Origin: Candidatus Merdivicinus faecavium
Lineage (GTDB): Bacteria; Bacillota; Clostridia; Oscillospirales; Ruminococcaceae
DNA: 42,797 bases
NCBI GenBank assembly: GCA_018716285.1
Contig: DVKD01000050.1
Coordinates: 1 to 42,797 of the forward strand
Direction of reading: 5' to 3'
In this document: piece after piece, positions 8,009-15,632 of the stretch
How the letters are laid out: each line of letters opens with the position of its first letter
Numbering within the stretch: the first letter of the stretch is position 1
The notes under the pieces: generated by a model
Databases searched by the model: none
What the model saw: only the letters and a program-made list of their open reading frames with translations
What the model was told of the DNA's origin: nothing
Made by a program: the position numbers and the translations under genes

Positions 8009-9774
8009 CACTTTTCTTCCGCCATATCCGCCACCTTTTCCTCGTCCGGGGTGGAATAGAGGGTGTAATAATGGTCGAAGATGACCATCCCGGGCTTGGC
8101 GCCGTTCGGCTTCTTGACGTTTTTCACCTGGGTGTAATCCACCGGGATGAGGGCCGCGCCCCGGGCCTTGGAATTCCAGGCGGCGATGGCGGCGGCCTCC
8201 TCCACCGTCCGGTCGGGCAGGTCGTTTAACTCCGTCCCCTCGGTGACCAGGATGACGTGGGAACCGGCGAAACCCTGCGTGTGGAACCAGATATCCCAGG
8301 GGCGCGCGTCCCGGCAGGTCAGCTTGTCGTTTTGCTTGTTGTTGCGCCCGCACCAGACGAGGTACCCGTCCGAGGTGCGGTATTTTAAAGGCGGCTGCGC
8401 CTTCAGAAGCTTATTCTTGTTCTTATAATTTTTGATATACCCCTGCTCGGAAAGCTCCTGGCGGATTTCCAAAAGCTCGCTCTCCCCGCTCGTGCGGGAG
8501 ACCGCGTCAAAGACGCTGTCCACATAGGTCAGCTCCTCCTCCGCCTCCGCGATGAGCTTTTGCAGCATCTTCTCGGCAGTGGCGGCCTTGCGGTACTCCT
8601 TGTAGTAGTGCTGGGAGTTCTCGACCGGGGTGAGGGCGGGGTCCAGCTCGATGGCGATGGGGGCGTTGTCGTTGTAATAGTCCTCCACCGTGACCGAACG
8701 GTCGCCTTTTTTCATCTTCCAGAGGTTGGCCGAGAGCAGCTCGCCCTTCTTTTTGAGCTCCTCCCGGTCGGCGCAGGCGGCCAGCTCCTCCTTCTGGGCC
8801 GCGATCTTGCGGCTCAGGCGGTCGGTCGTGTTGATGAGCATCCGCAAAAGGTCGTTGGAGCGCTGCTTCATCCGCTCCAGCCGCACCCGCTCCGAGTAGA
8901 AGCTGTCGAGCAGGGCGCTCGGGGTGGGATAGGTCCGGCTCTGCATCAGGGCGCCGTACTGGGTCAGATCCACAAAGGAAAATTCCCGGGGCTTGCCGTC
9001 CTGGTCATAGACGGTGGTAAATTTTCCCTCCCCCGTGCGGAGGCTCTCCCGCAGCCTGCCGAGATAGAAGAAGAGCCGGTCCCACTGGTCTGCGGTCAGC
9101 GCGTTCTTGTCCGCGTCCTGGCCGCGGACGGCGTAGGCGGTCATCTCCCGGGCCAGCACCGAGGAAAAGCCCTCCAGCGCGCCCATCAGGCTTTTGGCGA
9201 GGTCGGCGCTCTTTTCCGAGAGGATCCGCTCCTTTAAAGCGGCGTCGTCTGCTTCCAGCAGGTTCAGCTTGCCCTGGCGGGGCGGCTCGGTGTAGCGGAC
9301 GCCGGGCAGGATGGGCCGCACGCCGGACATTTCCTGGTCGACCCGCTTGATGGAGTCCATGACCTTCCCTTCCCCGTCGATGAGAATCACGTTGGAATGC
9401 CGGCCCATGATTTCCGCCGCCACCGTGATGGGGACCAGATCGCCCAGCTCATTGGTCGCCTCGAAATCGAGGTAGAGCACCCGGTCCATCCCCAGCTGGC
9501 GGACGGCGAGGAGCTTCGCGCCTGTCAGATGCTTGCGGAGGAACATGCAGAACATGGGGGGCGTCTTGGGGTTTTCAAAGGGCTGTTCGGTGAAATGGAC
9601 GCGGGGGCTGTCCGCCCCGGCTGAGAGGAGGAGCCGCCCGCTCCAGCCGCGGGAGCGCAGAAGCAGGATCATCTCCTCCCGGGAGGGCTGGTAGATCCGG
9701 TCGACGCGGCTGCCAACGGCGGCCTGTTCGATTTCCGTCTTGAGCATGCGCAGGTATGCGCCGTCCAGTGCCAT
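8008..9774 (-). CDS. rqcH: Ribosome quality-control factor RqcH (NFACT / Rqc2 family)
   Basis: RqcH binds obstructed 50S subunits carrying peptidyl-tRNA and, in Bacillus, directs addition of C-terminal alanine tails that mark the chain for degradation. The order is NFACT-N (residues 1 to ~190), HhH, two coiled-coil stretches (~300-430), then NFACT-R (DGYLVWCGRNNKQNDKLT, then DIWFHTQGFAGSHVIL). The D97-R98 pair in QLGMDRVLYLDF corresponds to the essential DR motif of Bacillus RqcH. Older databases call it fibronectin-binding protein. I place the start at 9774 (MALDGAYLR), where AAAGGAG lies 6 bases upstream; the longer frame runs into the T-box. The stop overlaps the RAYT start by one base. 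A full T-box leader precedes it, which is unexpected for this gene. Confidence 0.95.
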   Translation of the reverse strand: MALDGAYLRMLKTEIEQAAVGSRVDRIYQPSREEMILLLRSRGWSGRLLLSAGADSPRVHFTEQPFENPKTPPMFCMFLRKHLTGAKLLAVRQLGMDRVLYLDFEATNELGDLVPITVAAEIMGRHSNVILIDGEGKVMDSIKRVDQEMSGVRPILPGVRYTEPPRQGKLNLLEADDAALKERILSEKSADLAKSLMGALEGFSSVLAREMTAYAVRGQDADKNALTADQWDRLFFYLGRLRESLRTGEGKFTTVYDQDGKPREFSFVDLTQYGALMQSRTYPTPSALLDSFYSERVRLERMKQRSNDLLRMLINTTDRLSRKIAAQKEELAACADREELKKKGELLSANLWKMKKGDRSVTVEDYYNDNAPIAIELDPALTPVENSQHYYKEYRKAATAEKMLQKLIAEAEEELTYVDSVFDAVSRTSGESELLEIRQELSEQGYIKNYKNKNKLLKAQPPLKYRTSDGYLVWCGRNNKQNDKLTCRDARPWDIWFHTQGFAGSHVILVTEGTELNDLPDRTVEEAAAIAAWNSKARGAALIPVDYTQVKNVKKPNGAKPGMVIFDHYYTLYSTPDEEKVADMAEEK

Positions 9775-9788
9775 AAAATCTCCTTTCC

Positions 9789-10078
9789 AAAGAAAAACGC
9801 CTTCCGGGGAATCCCCAGAAGACGAGAAAGCTCGTGTTACCACTTCTGTTCGCCCTGGCCTCGCGGCCAAAGCCTCTGCCGGTACCATCATACCGTTCCG
9901 CTGTAACAGGCGGGCCTGTCGCAGCCTCATCCGCGGGAACCCGCGCTTCGGTGCGCCGTTCGGGGGCTACCTTCCTCTCCTGCCGCCTGTTTTCCTCCCA
10001 GCCCGAGAAAAATCCCATGGGAAAACTCTCTGAAAGCCCGTCAGGAGGCTACTCTCCCCGTCATTACGTTTTCATATA
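9789..10078 (-). promoter_or_regulatory. T-box riboswitch leader upstream of rqcH (specifier Gly GGT or Val GTA)
   Basis: On the minus strand the base stem CGGGG pairs with CCCCG. The loop-E halves AGTA and GAA face each other. AGAGAGTTTTCC ... GGCTGGGAGGAAAAC forms the distal Stem I. The T-box core TGGTAACACGAG is at 9831-9842. The antiterminator pairs AGAAG with CTTCT and ACGAG with CTCGT around the 7-base bulge TGGTAAC (9817-9847). The competing terminator CTTCTGGGG-ATT-CCCCGGAAG (9801-9821) is followed by GCGTTTTTCTTT. After GAA comes GGTAGC. In the register of the trpS T-box the specifier is GGT (Gly, 9969-9971); one base later it is GTA (Val). The UGGU acceptor-pairing bulge suits a tRNA with A73 such as tRNA-Val or tRNA-Ala better than tRNA-Gly. 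Confidence 0.88.
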
Positions 10079-10083
10079 GTTTG

Positions 10084-10112
10084 ATTTTAGCATATTTTGC
10101 AAAAGGTGTCAA
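10084..10112 (-). promoter_or_regulatory. Sigma-A promoter of the rqcH T-box transcript
   Basis: On the minus strand TTGACA (10107-10112) is 17 bases from TAAAAT (10084-10089). The T-box leader begins a few bases downstream. Confidence 0.88.
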
Positions 10113-10138
10113 GAGAAAAATACAGAAAAGGCGCTGCG

Positions 10139-10813
10139 TCAATCCTGCGTCCCGTAATCGTTCAAATCTCCCACCAGACCCTCGCCGTCGGTCAGGACGT
10201 GGGTGTAATTCTCCGGCGTCTGCCCGACCAAGATGGTGTCGGCAATCAGGTACTCGGCCGGCACCGTCACCGAGACCCGCTCCCCCGCCAGGAAGGCGTC
10301 GATCCGTGTCTCGAGCAGCAGGGTGAGCTGCCAGCGCGTCTGGTTGATGCCCGCCTCCGAGAAGCTGCTTTCCAGCCGCAGCGCGTAGCTGCCGGCCGGC
10401 AGGAAGCGGCAGCTTAGGGCGGGCCCCCGCCCGGAAAGGAGGGTGCTCCCGCTCAGCGTCCCGATCGGGATCGCGGCCTCTGCATCCGAAAGGACGGCCA
10501 GATTCTCGCTGAGCTGCTCGGAGAGGGCGAGGCGGAAGCGGTTGACGGCCGCCATGTTCCCGCTCGCTGAAACGATATTCCCATCTCCGTCCCGGCTGAT
10601 TTCGACCATTTCGGATCCTGTCAGCCCGTCGAGAATGGCGGAAACGCCCTGATTCATCGCCTGCTGGGCCGTGATTTCCGCCTGGCGCGCCGCGATTTCC
10701 CGGGCAATCGGACGGATCCGTCCTTCCCAGATCAGCGCCAGCCCGGCAACCACCGCAGCCGCAATCACCAGAAAACGGCGGTACGCCCGGGGCATCGGTT
10801 TCCTTTTCCGCAT
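10139..10813 (-). CDS. yunB: Sporulation protein YunB
   Basis: The 224-residue protein has one N-terminal transmembrane helix (residues ~12-32, RRFLVIAAAVVAGLALIW) and an outside domain matching the YunB family: IPIGTLSGSTLLSGRGP, then SEAGINQTRWQLTL, then TILVGQTPENYTHV. YunB is made in the mother cell under sigma-E in Bacillus and is needed for full sporulation; its biochemical role is unknown. This marks the organism as a spore former or a recent descendant of one. I chose ATG at 10813, with GGAAGG about 9 bases upstream; a GTG three codons earlier abuts the ribosome binding site. It stands alone between the pfkA terminator and the rqcH promoter. Confidence 0.9.
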   Translation of the reverse strand: MRKRKPMPRAYRRFLVIAAAVVAGLALIWEGRIRPIAREIAARQAEITAQQAMNQGVSAILDGLTGSEMVEISRDGDGNIVSASGNMAAVNRFRLALSEQLSENLAVLSDAEAAIPIGTLSGSTLLSGRGPALSCRFLPAGSYALRLESSFSEAGINQTRWQLTLLLETRIDAFLAGERVSVTVPAEYLIADTILVGQTPENYTHVLTDGEGLVGDLNDYGTQD

Positions 10814-10874
10814 TTCCGTCACCCTTCCCGCTGCATTTGCCCTATTCTATGCAGAAAACGCGGAAAATGCGACA

Positions 10875-10900
10875 GCCCCCATCCAAAAAAGGACAGGGGC
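10875..10900 (-). terminator. Terminator downstream of pfkA
   Basis: On the minus strand GCCCCTGTCC and GGATGGGGGC form a 10-bp stem with two G-U pairs around a T6 loop, about 20 bases after the pfkA stop. The following tract (TGTCGCATTTTCC) is only moderately U-rich. Confidence 0.65.
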
Positions 10901-10919
10901 GCAGCAAAACAGGAAATTT

Positions 10920-11891
10920 TTAGAAAGAAATATCGTTGGCGATATTGTAAAGATCCATCGGAAACTGCTTCTTCATGCTGAGCGCTTCCTGGATGTCAAA
11001 GTCGACGATCTCGCCCTTCTGCTGGGCGACAACGCGGTTGCCGATCCCCTTCTTGAGCAGCTCAACTGCATGGTAAGCCATCCGGCTCGCGACAACGCGG
11101 TCGGTGACAGTCGGGCTGCCGCCGCGCTGCACATGGCCGAGAACGGTGCCGCGGGACTCGATACCGGTCTCTTCTTCAATCTGCTTGGCGATTTCATCGA
11201 CATGGCCGATTCCCTCGGCAACCATGATGATGAAATAACGCTTGCCAAGCTTTTTCGCCGCCTTGATCTTGGTCAGCAGCGCATCCATATCCAGACCGAT
11301 TTCCGGAACACAGATAAAAGTCGCGCCGCAGGCGATGCCCGCGTTCAGGGCAATATAGCCGGCACGGCGGCCCATAACCTCAACGACGCTGCAGCGGTCG
11401 TGGGACTGGGCGGTGTCGCGCAGCTTGTCCACCATCTGCATGGTGGTGTTCATCGCGGTGTCGTAGCCGATGGTATACTCAGTGCAGGCGATGTCGTTAT
11501 CAATGGTGCCGGGAATGCCGACGCAGGGGATGCCCGCGCGGGACAGGTCGGCCGCGCCGCGGAAGGAGCCATCGCCGCCGATGACGACAAGGCCGTCCAG
11601 GCCAAACTGCTCACAGACGCTCTTCGCCTTCAGCACGCCTTCCCATTCCCGGAATTCCGCGCAGCGTGCCGTGTACAGGCAGGTGCCGCCGCGCTGAATG
11701 ATATCGGAAACGCTGCGCATATCCATCTCAACAAGATCGCCTTTGATCAGGCCGGAGTAACCGTCCTTAACGCCGAGGACTTTCATATCGCTTTTAATCG
11801 CAGCGCGAACAACGCCGCGAATCGCAGCGTTCATGCCAGGGGCGTCGCCGCCGCTGGTCAAAACGCCGATTGTTTTCACGTTCTCACTCAT
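10920..11891 (-). CDS. pfkA: ATP-dependent 6-phosphofructokinase
   Basis: The enzyme phosphorylates fructose 6-phosphate to fructose 1,6-bisphosphate, the committing step of glycolysis. It has the N-terminal GVLTSGGDAPGMNAAIRG nucleotide loop, the catalytic PGTIDND motif and the GGDGS motif, whose second glycine marks ATP use rather than pyrophosphate. MGRRAGYIAL follows as the effector/substrate region. Its 323 residues fit the bacterial PfkA family. GGAGGG lies 6 bases before the ATG. Its own promoter and a terminator bound it, so it is a single-gene unit; pyk, its frequent partner, is absent. Confidence 0.97.
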   Translation of the reverse strand: MSENVKTIGVLTSGGDAPGMNAAIRGVVRAAIKSDMKVLGVKDGYSGLIKGDLVEMDMRSVSDIIQRGGTCLYTARCAEFREWEGVLKAKSVCEQFGLDGLVVIGGDGSFRGAADLSRAGIPCVGIPGTIDNDIACTEYTIGYDTAMNTTMQMVDKLRDTAQSHDRCSVVEVMGRRAGYIALNAGIACGATFICVPEIGLDMDALLTKIKAAKKLGKRYFIIMVAEGIGHVDEIAKQIEEETGIESRGTVLGHVQRGGSPTVTDRVVASRMAYHAVELLKKGIGNRVVAQQKGEIVDFDIQEALSMKKQFPMDLYNIANDISF

Positions 11892-11948
11892 AGGTAACCC
11901 TCCAGATTTCCTTGATGAATCCAGTTCATGTAATCGAATACACTATCC

Positions 11949-11976
11949 ATTTTAGTGTTTTTTTTGTCACTGTCAA
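11949..11976 (-). promoter_or_regulatory. pfkA promoter
   Basis: On the minus strand TTGACA (11971-11976) is 16 bases from TAAAAT (11949-11954), about 55 bases before the pfkA start. Confidence 0.75.
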
Positions 11977-12017
11977 GTGGATTCTGATACCTTTGGAAGA
12001 TTCACCAAGTTTTCCCA

Positions 12018-13727
12018 TCAGATTTTCAGGAGTTTCGTGAAGCTGGACTGCAATTCTTTTTCCTTTTCACGGGCAGCCGCTTCATTCTCACGGAGAACAA
12101 AATAGTAGATCTTGATCTTAGGCTCGGTTCCGGAGGGACGAATGACCGCCTTGCAGCCATTCTCCAGCTCGTACATCAGAACGTCGGATTTGGGCAGGTT
12201 GATGACCGTCTTTTCACCGGAAACCATATCGGTGTGGCTGCTCGCAAGGTAGTCGCCGAAGCCGAGGACCTTGTCGGGACCGATCTCCTTGGCGGGGTTG
12301 GCCCGCAGCTCCTGCATGATCTTCTTCATATCGGCCATGCCCTGCTCGCCCTCAAAGGCGAAGCTCTGCTGGGTGCAGAGGAAGTAGCCGTAGGTGTCAT
12401 AGAGCCCCTGGAGGACCTCGACGAGGTTTTTGCCCTGCTTGGAGTAGAAGGCAGCCATCTCGCAGATCAGCATGGAGGCGACGACGGCGTCCTTGTCGCG
12501 GACGTAGGTGCCGGCCAGATAGCCGTAGCTCTCTTCAAAGCCGAAAATATAGTTGTCCTGTTCGCCCTTTGCTTCCATCCGGCCGATCTGCTCGCCGATG
12601 AACTTGAAGCCGGTGAGGACGTTGACCAGCTCAACGCCGTACTTCTTGGCGATAAACTCGCACAGGTCGGTGGTGACGATGGTCTTGACGGCGAGGGGCT
12701 TCGGAGGCATGGTGCCCATCGCGATCCGCTGGGAGGCGATGTAGTCGAGCAGCAGGGCGCCGACCTCGTTGCCGGTCAGGAGCTTGTAGTCGCCGTTCCA
12801 TTTGACGGCGATGCCGACGCGGTCGCAGTCGGGGTCAGTCGCGAGGAGGAGGTCGGAGCCGGTTTCCTCACAGTATTTCATACCCAGTTCGAGGGCCTGC
12901 TTGATCTCGGGGTTCGGGAAGGGGCAGGTGGGGAAATTGCCGTCGGGCAGCTCCTGCTCCTTGACGACGGTGACATCCTGGATGCCGATCCGCTTCAAAA
13001 TCTCGCGGACGGGCTTGTTGCCGGTGCCGTTTAAGGGGGTGTAGACGACCTTGAAGCCGCTGGTCTTGACAATTTCGGAGTGGATGGACTGTTTTAAGAC
13101 GTTCGCGTAGTAGCTTTCGACGACCTCCTGTCCGATGTAGGAAATCATCCCGCTGGCTAAGCCCTCTTCAAAGGAAACGGTCTTGACGTCGTCAAATTCG
13201 TTGACCGAGAGGATGTTCGCGAGGACGGCGTCGGCGGTCTCGTTGGTAATCTGGCAGCCGTCGGGGCCGTAGGCCTTGTAGCCGTTGTATTTGGCGGGAT
13301 TGTGGCTGGCGGTGATCATGACGCCCATCGAGCATTTGAGCTCCCGGACCGCAAAGGAGAGGGCGGGCGTCGGCATCAGCTCGGGGTAGATGTGGGCCTT
13401 GACGCCGTTGGCGGCGCAGACGCGGGCCACCTCTTTGGCGAAGACGTCGGATTTGATCCGGCTGTCGTAGCTGATGGCGATGGAGCCGTCTTTAAAATTC
13501 GCGTTGATATAGTCGGCGACGCCCTGGGTCGCCTTGCGGACGGTGTAGATGTTCATCCGGTTGGTGCCGGCGCCGATAACGCCGCGCAGGCCGCCGGTGC
13601 CGAATTCCAGGTCGCGGTAGAAGCGGTCGTTGATCTCCTCTTCGTTATCCCGGACCGCCTCGAGCTCTGCGGTGAGGTCGGCATCCTCCAGGGTCTTCGA
13701 AGTCCATTCCAAATACTTTGCATTCAT
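12018..13727 (-). CDS. pgcA: Phosphoglucomutase / phosphomannomutase (alpha-D-phosphohexomutase family)
   Basis: The enzyme interconverts glucose 1-phosphate and glucose 6-phosphate, linking glycolysis to glycogen and cell-wall sugar nucleotides. The phosphoserine loop is MITASHNPAKYNGYKAYG, the metal loop DPDCDR, the sugar loop GFEESYGYL and the phosphate-binding loop RPSGTEPKIKIYY. Its 569 residues match the Bacillus PgcA (YhxB) type. GGAGG lies 9 bases before the ATG. A perfect promoter lies 70 bases upstream. No clear hairpin terminator is visible in the short space before the pfkA promoter. Confidence 0.93.
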   Translation of the reverse strand: MNAKYLEWTSKTLEDADLTAELEAVRDNEEEINDRFYRDLEFGTGGLRGVIGAGTNRMNIYTVRKATQGVADYINANFKDGSIAISYDSRIKSDVFAKEVARVCAANGVKAHIYPELMPTPALSFAVRELKCSMGVMITASHNPAKYNGYKAYGPDGCQITNETADAVLANILSVNEFDDVKTVSFEEGLASGMISYIGQEVVESYYANVLKQSIHSEIVKTSGFKVVYTPLNGTGNKPVREILKRIGIQDVTVVKEQELPDGNFPTCPFPNPEIKQALELGMKYCEETGSDLLLATDPDCDRVGIAVKWNGDYKLLTGNEVGALLLDYIASQRIAMGTMPPKPLAVKTIVTTDLCEFIAKKYGVELVNVLTGFKFIGEQIGRMEAKGEQDNYIFGFEESYGYLAGTYVRDKDAVVASMLICEMAAFYSKQGKNLVEVLQGLYDTYGYFLCTQQSFAFEGEQGMADMKKIMQELRANPAKEIGPDKVLGFGDYLASSHTDMVSGEKTVINLPKSDVLMYELENGCKAVIRPSGTEPKIKIYYFVLRENEAAAREKEKELQSSFTKLLKI

Positions 13728-13796
13728 TGCAAAAGTCCTCCATTCTCGACATTTTTTGCATTATTATCCAAAAAGCCGGCACATTTGACCTCTTTT

Positions 13797-13825
13797 ATTA
13801 TAATATAACCAAAAGAAATTGTCAA
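13797..13825 (-). promoter_or_regulatory. pgcA promoter
   Basis: On the minus strand TTGACA (13820-13825) is 17 bases from TATAAT (13797-13802), a consensus sigma-A promoter about 70 bases before the phosphoglucomutase start. Confidence 0.9.
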
Positions 13826-13924
13826 GCGCTCTACAGGAAAAACAGCGTTTTCACCGGAACTTTTTGCCATTTTCCAGCAGACGGCAAGGCCGTTTTGTGA
13901 ATTCTATATAATTGGCCGGATACC

Positions 13925-13954
13925 AAAACACGCCCCGGAAAAATCCGAGGCGTG
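13925..13954 (-). terminator. Terminator of the Na+-pump decarboxylase unit
   Basis: On the minus strand CACGCCTCGGA and TCCGGGGCGTG form an 11-bp stem with one G-U pair (13929-13954) followed by TTTTGG. It lies ten bases after the oadB-type stop. Confidence 0.85.
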
Positions 13955-13964
13955 AAAGCGGGCG

Positions 13965-15119
13965 TCAGCCCAAAATCGAGATCAGAACACCTGCCGCAAC
14001 AGCGGAACCGATAACGCCGGAGACGTTCGGGCCCATCGCATGCATGAGCAGGAAGTTGGTCGGATCGGTCTCTGCGCCGACCTTCTGGGAAACGCGGGCG
14101 GCCATCGGCACAGCGGAAACACCGGCAGAACCGATGAGGGGGTTGACCTTGCCGCCGGTAAAGATGTACATCAGCTTGCCGAACAGGACGCCGCAGGCGG
14201 TGCCGAGGCAGAAGGCGACCAGGCCGAGGATGACGATCTTGATGGTATCCCAGGTCAGGAAGACGTCGTAGGTGGTGGTCGCGCCGACGGTGACGCCCAG
14301 GAAGATGGTGATGATGTTCATCAGCTCATTGGTCGCCGTCTTGACAAGCCGGTCGACAACGCCCGACTCCTTCATCAGGTTGCCCAGCATGAGCATCCCA
14401 ACCAGGGAAGCGGCGGAAGGAACGAGGAAGGAGACCAGCATCGTGACGATGATGGGGAAGATGATCTTTTCCGTCCGGGAAACGGGGCGCAGCTGGTCCA
14501 TCACGACCGCGCGTTCCTTCTTGGTTGTCAGCACCTTCATAATCGGCGGCTGGATGAGCGGGACCAGCGCCATGTAGGAGTAGGCTGCGACCGCAATCGA
14601 GCCGATCATCGCCTCATTGCCGGTGCCGCGCAGCAGGGTGGTGGAAGTATAGATGGCGGTGGGGCCGTCCGCGCCGCCGATGATGGCGATGGAGCCGGCC
14701 TCCTGGGGGCTGAAGCCGAGGGCGATCGCCCCGACAAAGGTGAAGAAGATGCCGCCCTGGGCCGCCGCGCCGAGCAGGAAGCTCTTGGGGTTGGCGATCA
14801 GCGGACCGAAATCGGTCATCGCGCCGATGCCCAGGAAGATGAGCGGCGGGTAGATTCCCAAACTTACCCCCTGGTAGAGGTAATAAAGCAATCCGCCCTC
14901 CGTGTGGGAGCCGAGTCCTGCCAGGGGCAGGTTTGCCAGCAGCATACCGAAGGAAATGGGAAGCAGCAGCAGGGGCTCAAACTGCTTGACAATCGCCAGA
15001 TAGAGAAGCACGCAGGCCACGCCAAGCATGACAATCTGCCGCCAGTCCGCGTTCATAAAGCCGGAGGTCGTCCAAATGTCGGTGACGCTGCCGGTAAAAA
15101 TGTTGAGTACATCGCTCAT
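13965..15119 (-). CDS. oadB: Na+-transporting carboxylic-acid decarboxylase, beta subunit
   Basis: The beta subunit is the membrane part that removes carboxybiotin CO2 and pumps Na+ outward in oxaloacetate, methylmalonyl-CoA and glutaconyl-CoA decarboxylases. The 384-residue protein is almost entirely hydrophobic helices and has the conserved GGADGPT at 148-154, whose aspartate (D151) is essential for Na+ movement in the Klebsiella enzyme, plus the N-terminal DFGPLIANP segment. The sequence alone does not tell which substrate is used. Its partner oadG lies 36 bases upstream. The alpha (carboxyltransferase) and biotin-carrier subunits are not in the window, so they must be encoded elsewhere. 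Confidence 0.93.
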   Translation of the reverse strand: MSDVLNIFTGSVTDIWTTSGFMNADWRQIVMLGVACVLLYLAIVKQFEPLLLLPISFGMLLANLPLAGLGSHTEGGLLYYLYQGVSLGIYPPLIFLGIGAMTDFGPLIANPKSFLLGAAAQGGIFFTFVGAIALGFSPQEAGSIAIIGGADGPTAIYTSTTLLRGTGNEAMIGSIAVAAYSYMALVPLIQPPIMKVLTTKKERAVVMDQLRPVSRTEKIIFPIIVTMLVSFLVPSAASLVGMLMLGNLMKESGVVDRLVKTATNELMNIITIFLGVTVGATTTYDVFLTWDTIKIVILGLVAFCLGTACGVLFGKLMYIFTGGKVNPLIGSAGVSAVPMAARVSQKVGAETDPTNFLLMHAMGPNVSGVIGSAVAAGVLISILG

Positions 15120-15155
15120 CGTTTCAAGTCCTTTCCGTCATAAAATCGCATTCGG

Positions 15156-15545
15156 TCAAAAAGGCCGCGTATTTTCCTCCATACCGGCCCGGCCCCATGC
15201 GCCGCGGCTCTTCCGCACGCGTTTGACGCTCCGGACAACGTAGGTTTTCCCGTCGCCCTCCTCGGCCAGGATGGCGGAGATCGCGCCGGTGATGGCGGCG
15301 ATGACGTCGTCGCTCACACCGTCCGCGGCGAACTCGACCGCCTTTTTGGGGGCGGGAACGGTGCGGACGGGAGGGGCGAGATCGGCGGCAGGCGCCGCGG
15401 GCTTGCTGTTCTTTGTCAGATTATCCATGACTTTTCCGAAGGCCCAGAAAATGATGATCAGCAGGATCAGCGCCAGAAATACAACGACAAAGCCGGTCAG
15501 GACGGTCGCCCAGGTTTCCGGCCATCCAAAGTTTTCCAAATTCAT
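15156..15545 (-). CDS. OadG-family gamma/delta subunit of a Na+-pump decarboxylase
   Basis: The 129-residue protein has one N-terminal transmembrane helix (residues ~15-38, TGFVVVFLALILLIIIF), an Ala/Pro linker and a C-terminal cytoplasmic domain ending in RKSRGAWGRAG, a motif typical of OadG/MmdD/GcdD subunits. This subunit anchors the carboxyltransferase to the beta subunit and aids assembly. AAAGGAG lies before the ATG. It lies 36 bases upstream of oadB in the same direction, and 87 bases after the FkbM gene with no clear promoter or terminator between, so read-through from that gene is possible. Confidence 0.88.
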   Translation of the reverse strand: MNLENFGWPETWATVLTGFVVVFLALILLIIIFWAFGKVMDNLTKNSKPAAPAADLAPPVRTVPAPKKAVEFAADGVSDDVIAAITGAISAILAEEGDGKTYVVRSVKRVRKSRGAWGRAGMEENTRPF

Positions 15546-15632
15546 GTGTTCTGATCTCCTTTTTTGGAATTTTTATCTCAATCCCTTCCGGGAAGCTGCC
15601 CGCAGGGAAGTGGAAAAAGGTGGCATTCCGCC

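Noticed and set aside
8009-8353. N-terminal extension of the RAYT gene into rqcH
   Set aside because: The added residues are Gly/Arg/Pro-rich shadow sequence of rqcH; the real start is the ATG overlapping the rqcH stop.
9775-9930. N-terminal extension of rqcH
   Set aside because: It would translate the T-box antiterminator and terminator; a good ribosome binding site marks the ATG at 9774.
14040-15143. 367-residue plus-strand open frame opposite the decarboxylase beta subunit
   Set aside because: It is antisense to a clear membrane-protein gene, with His/Gly/Asp-rich composition and no motif.
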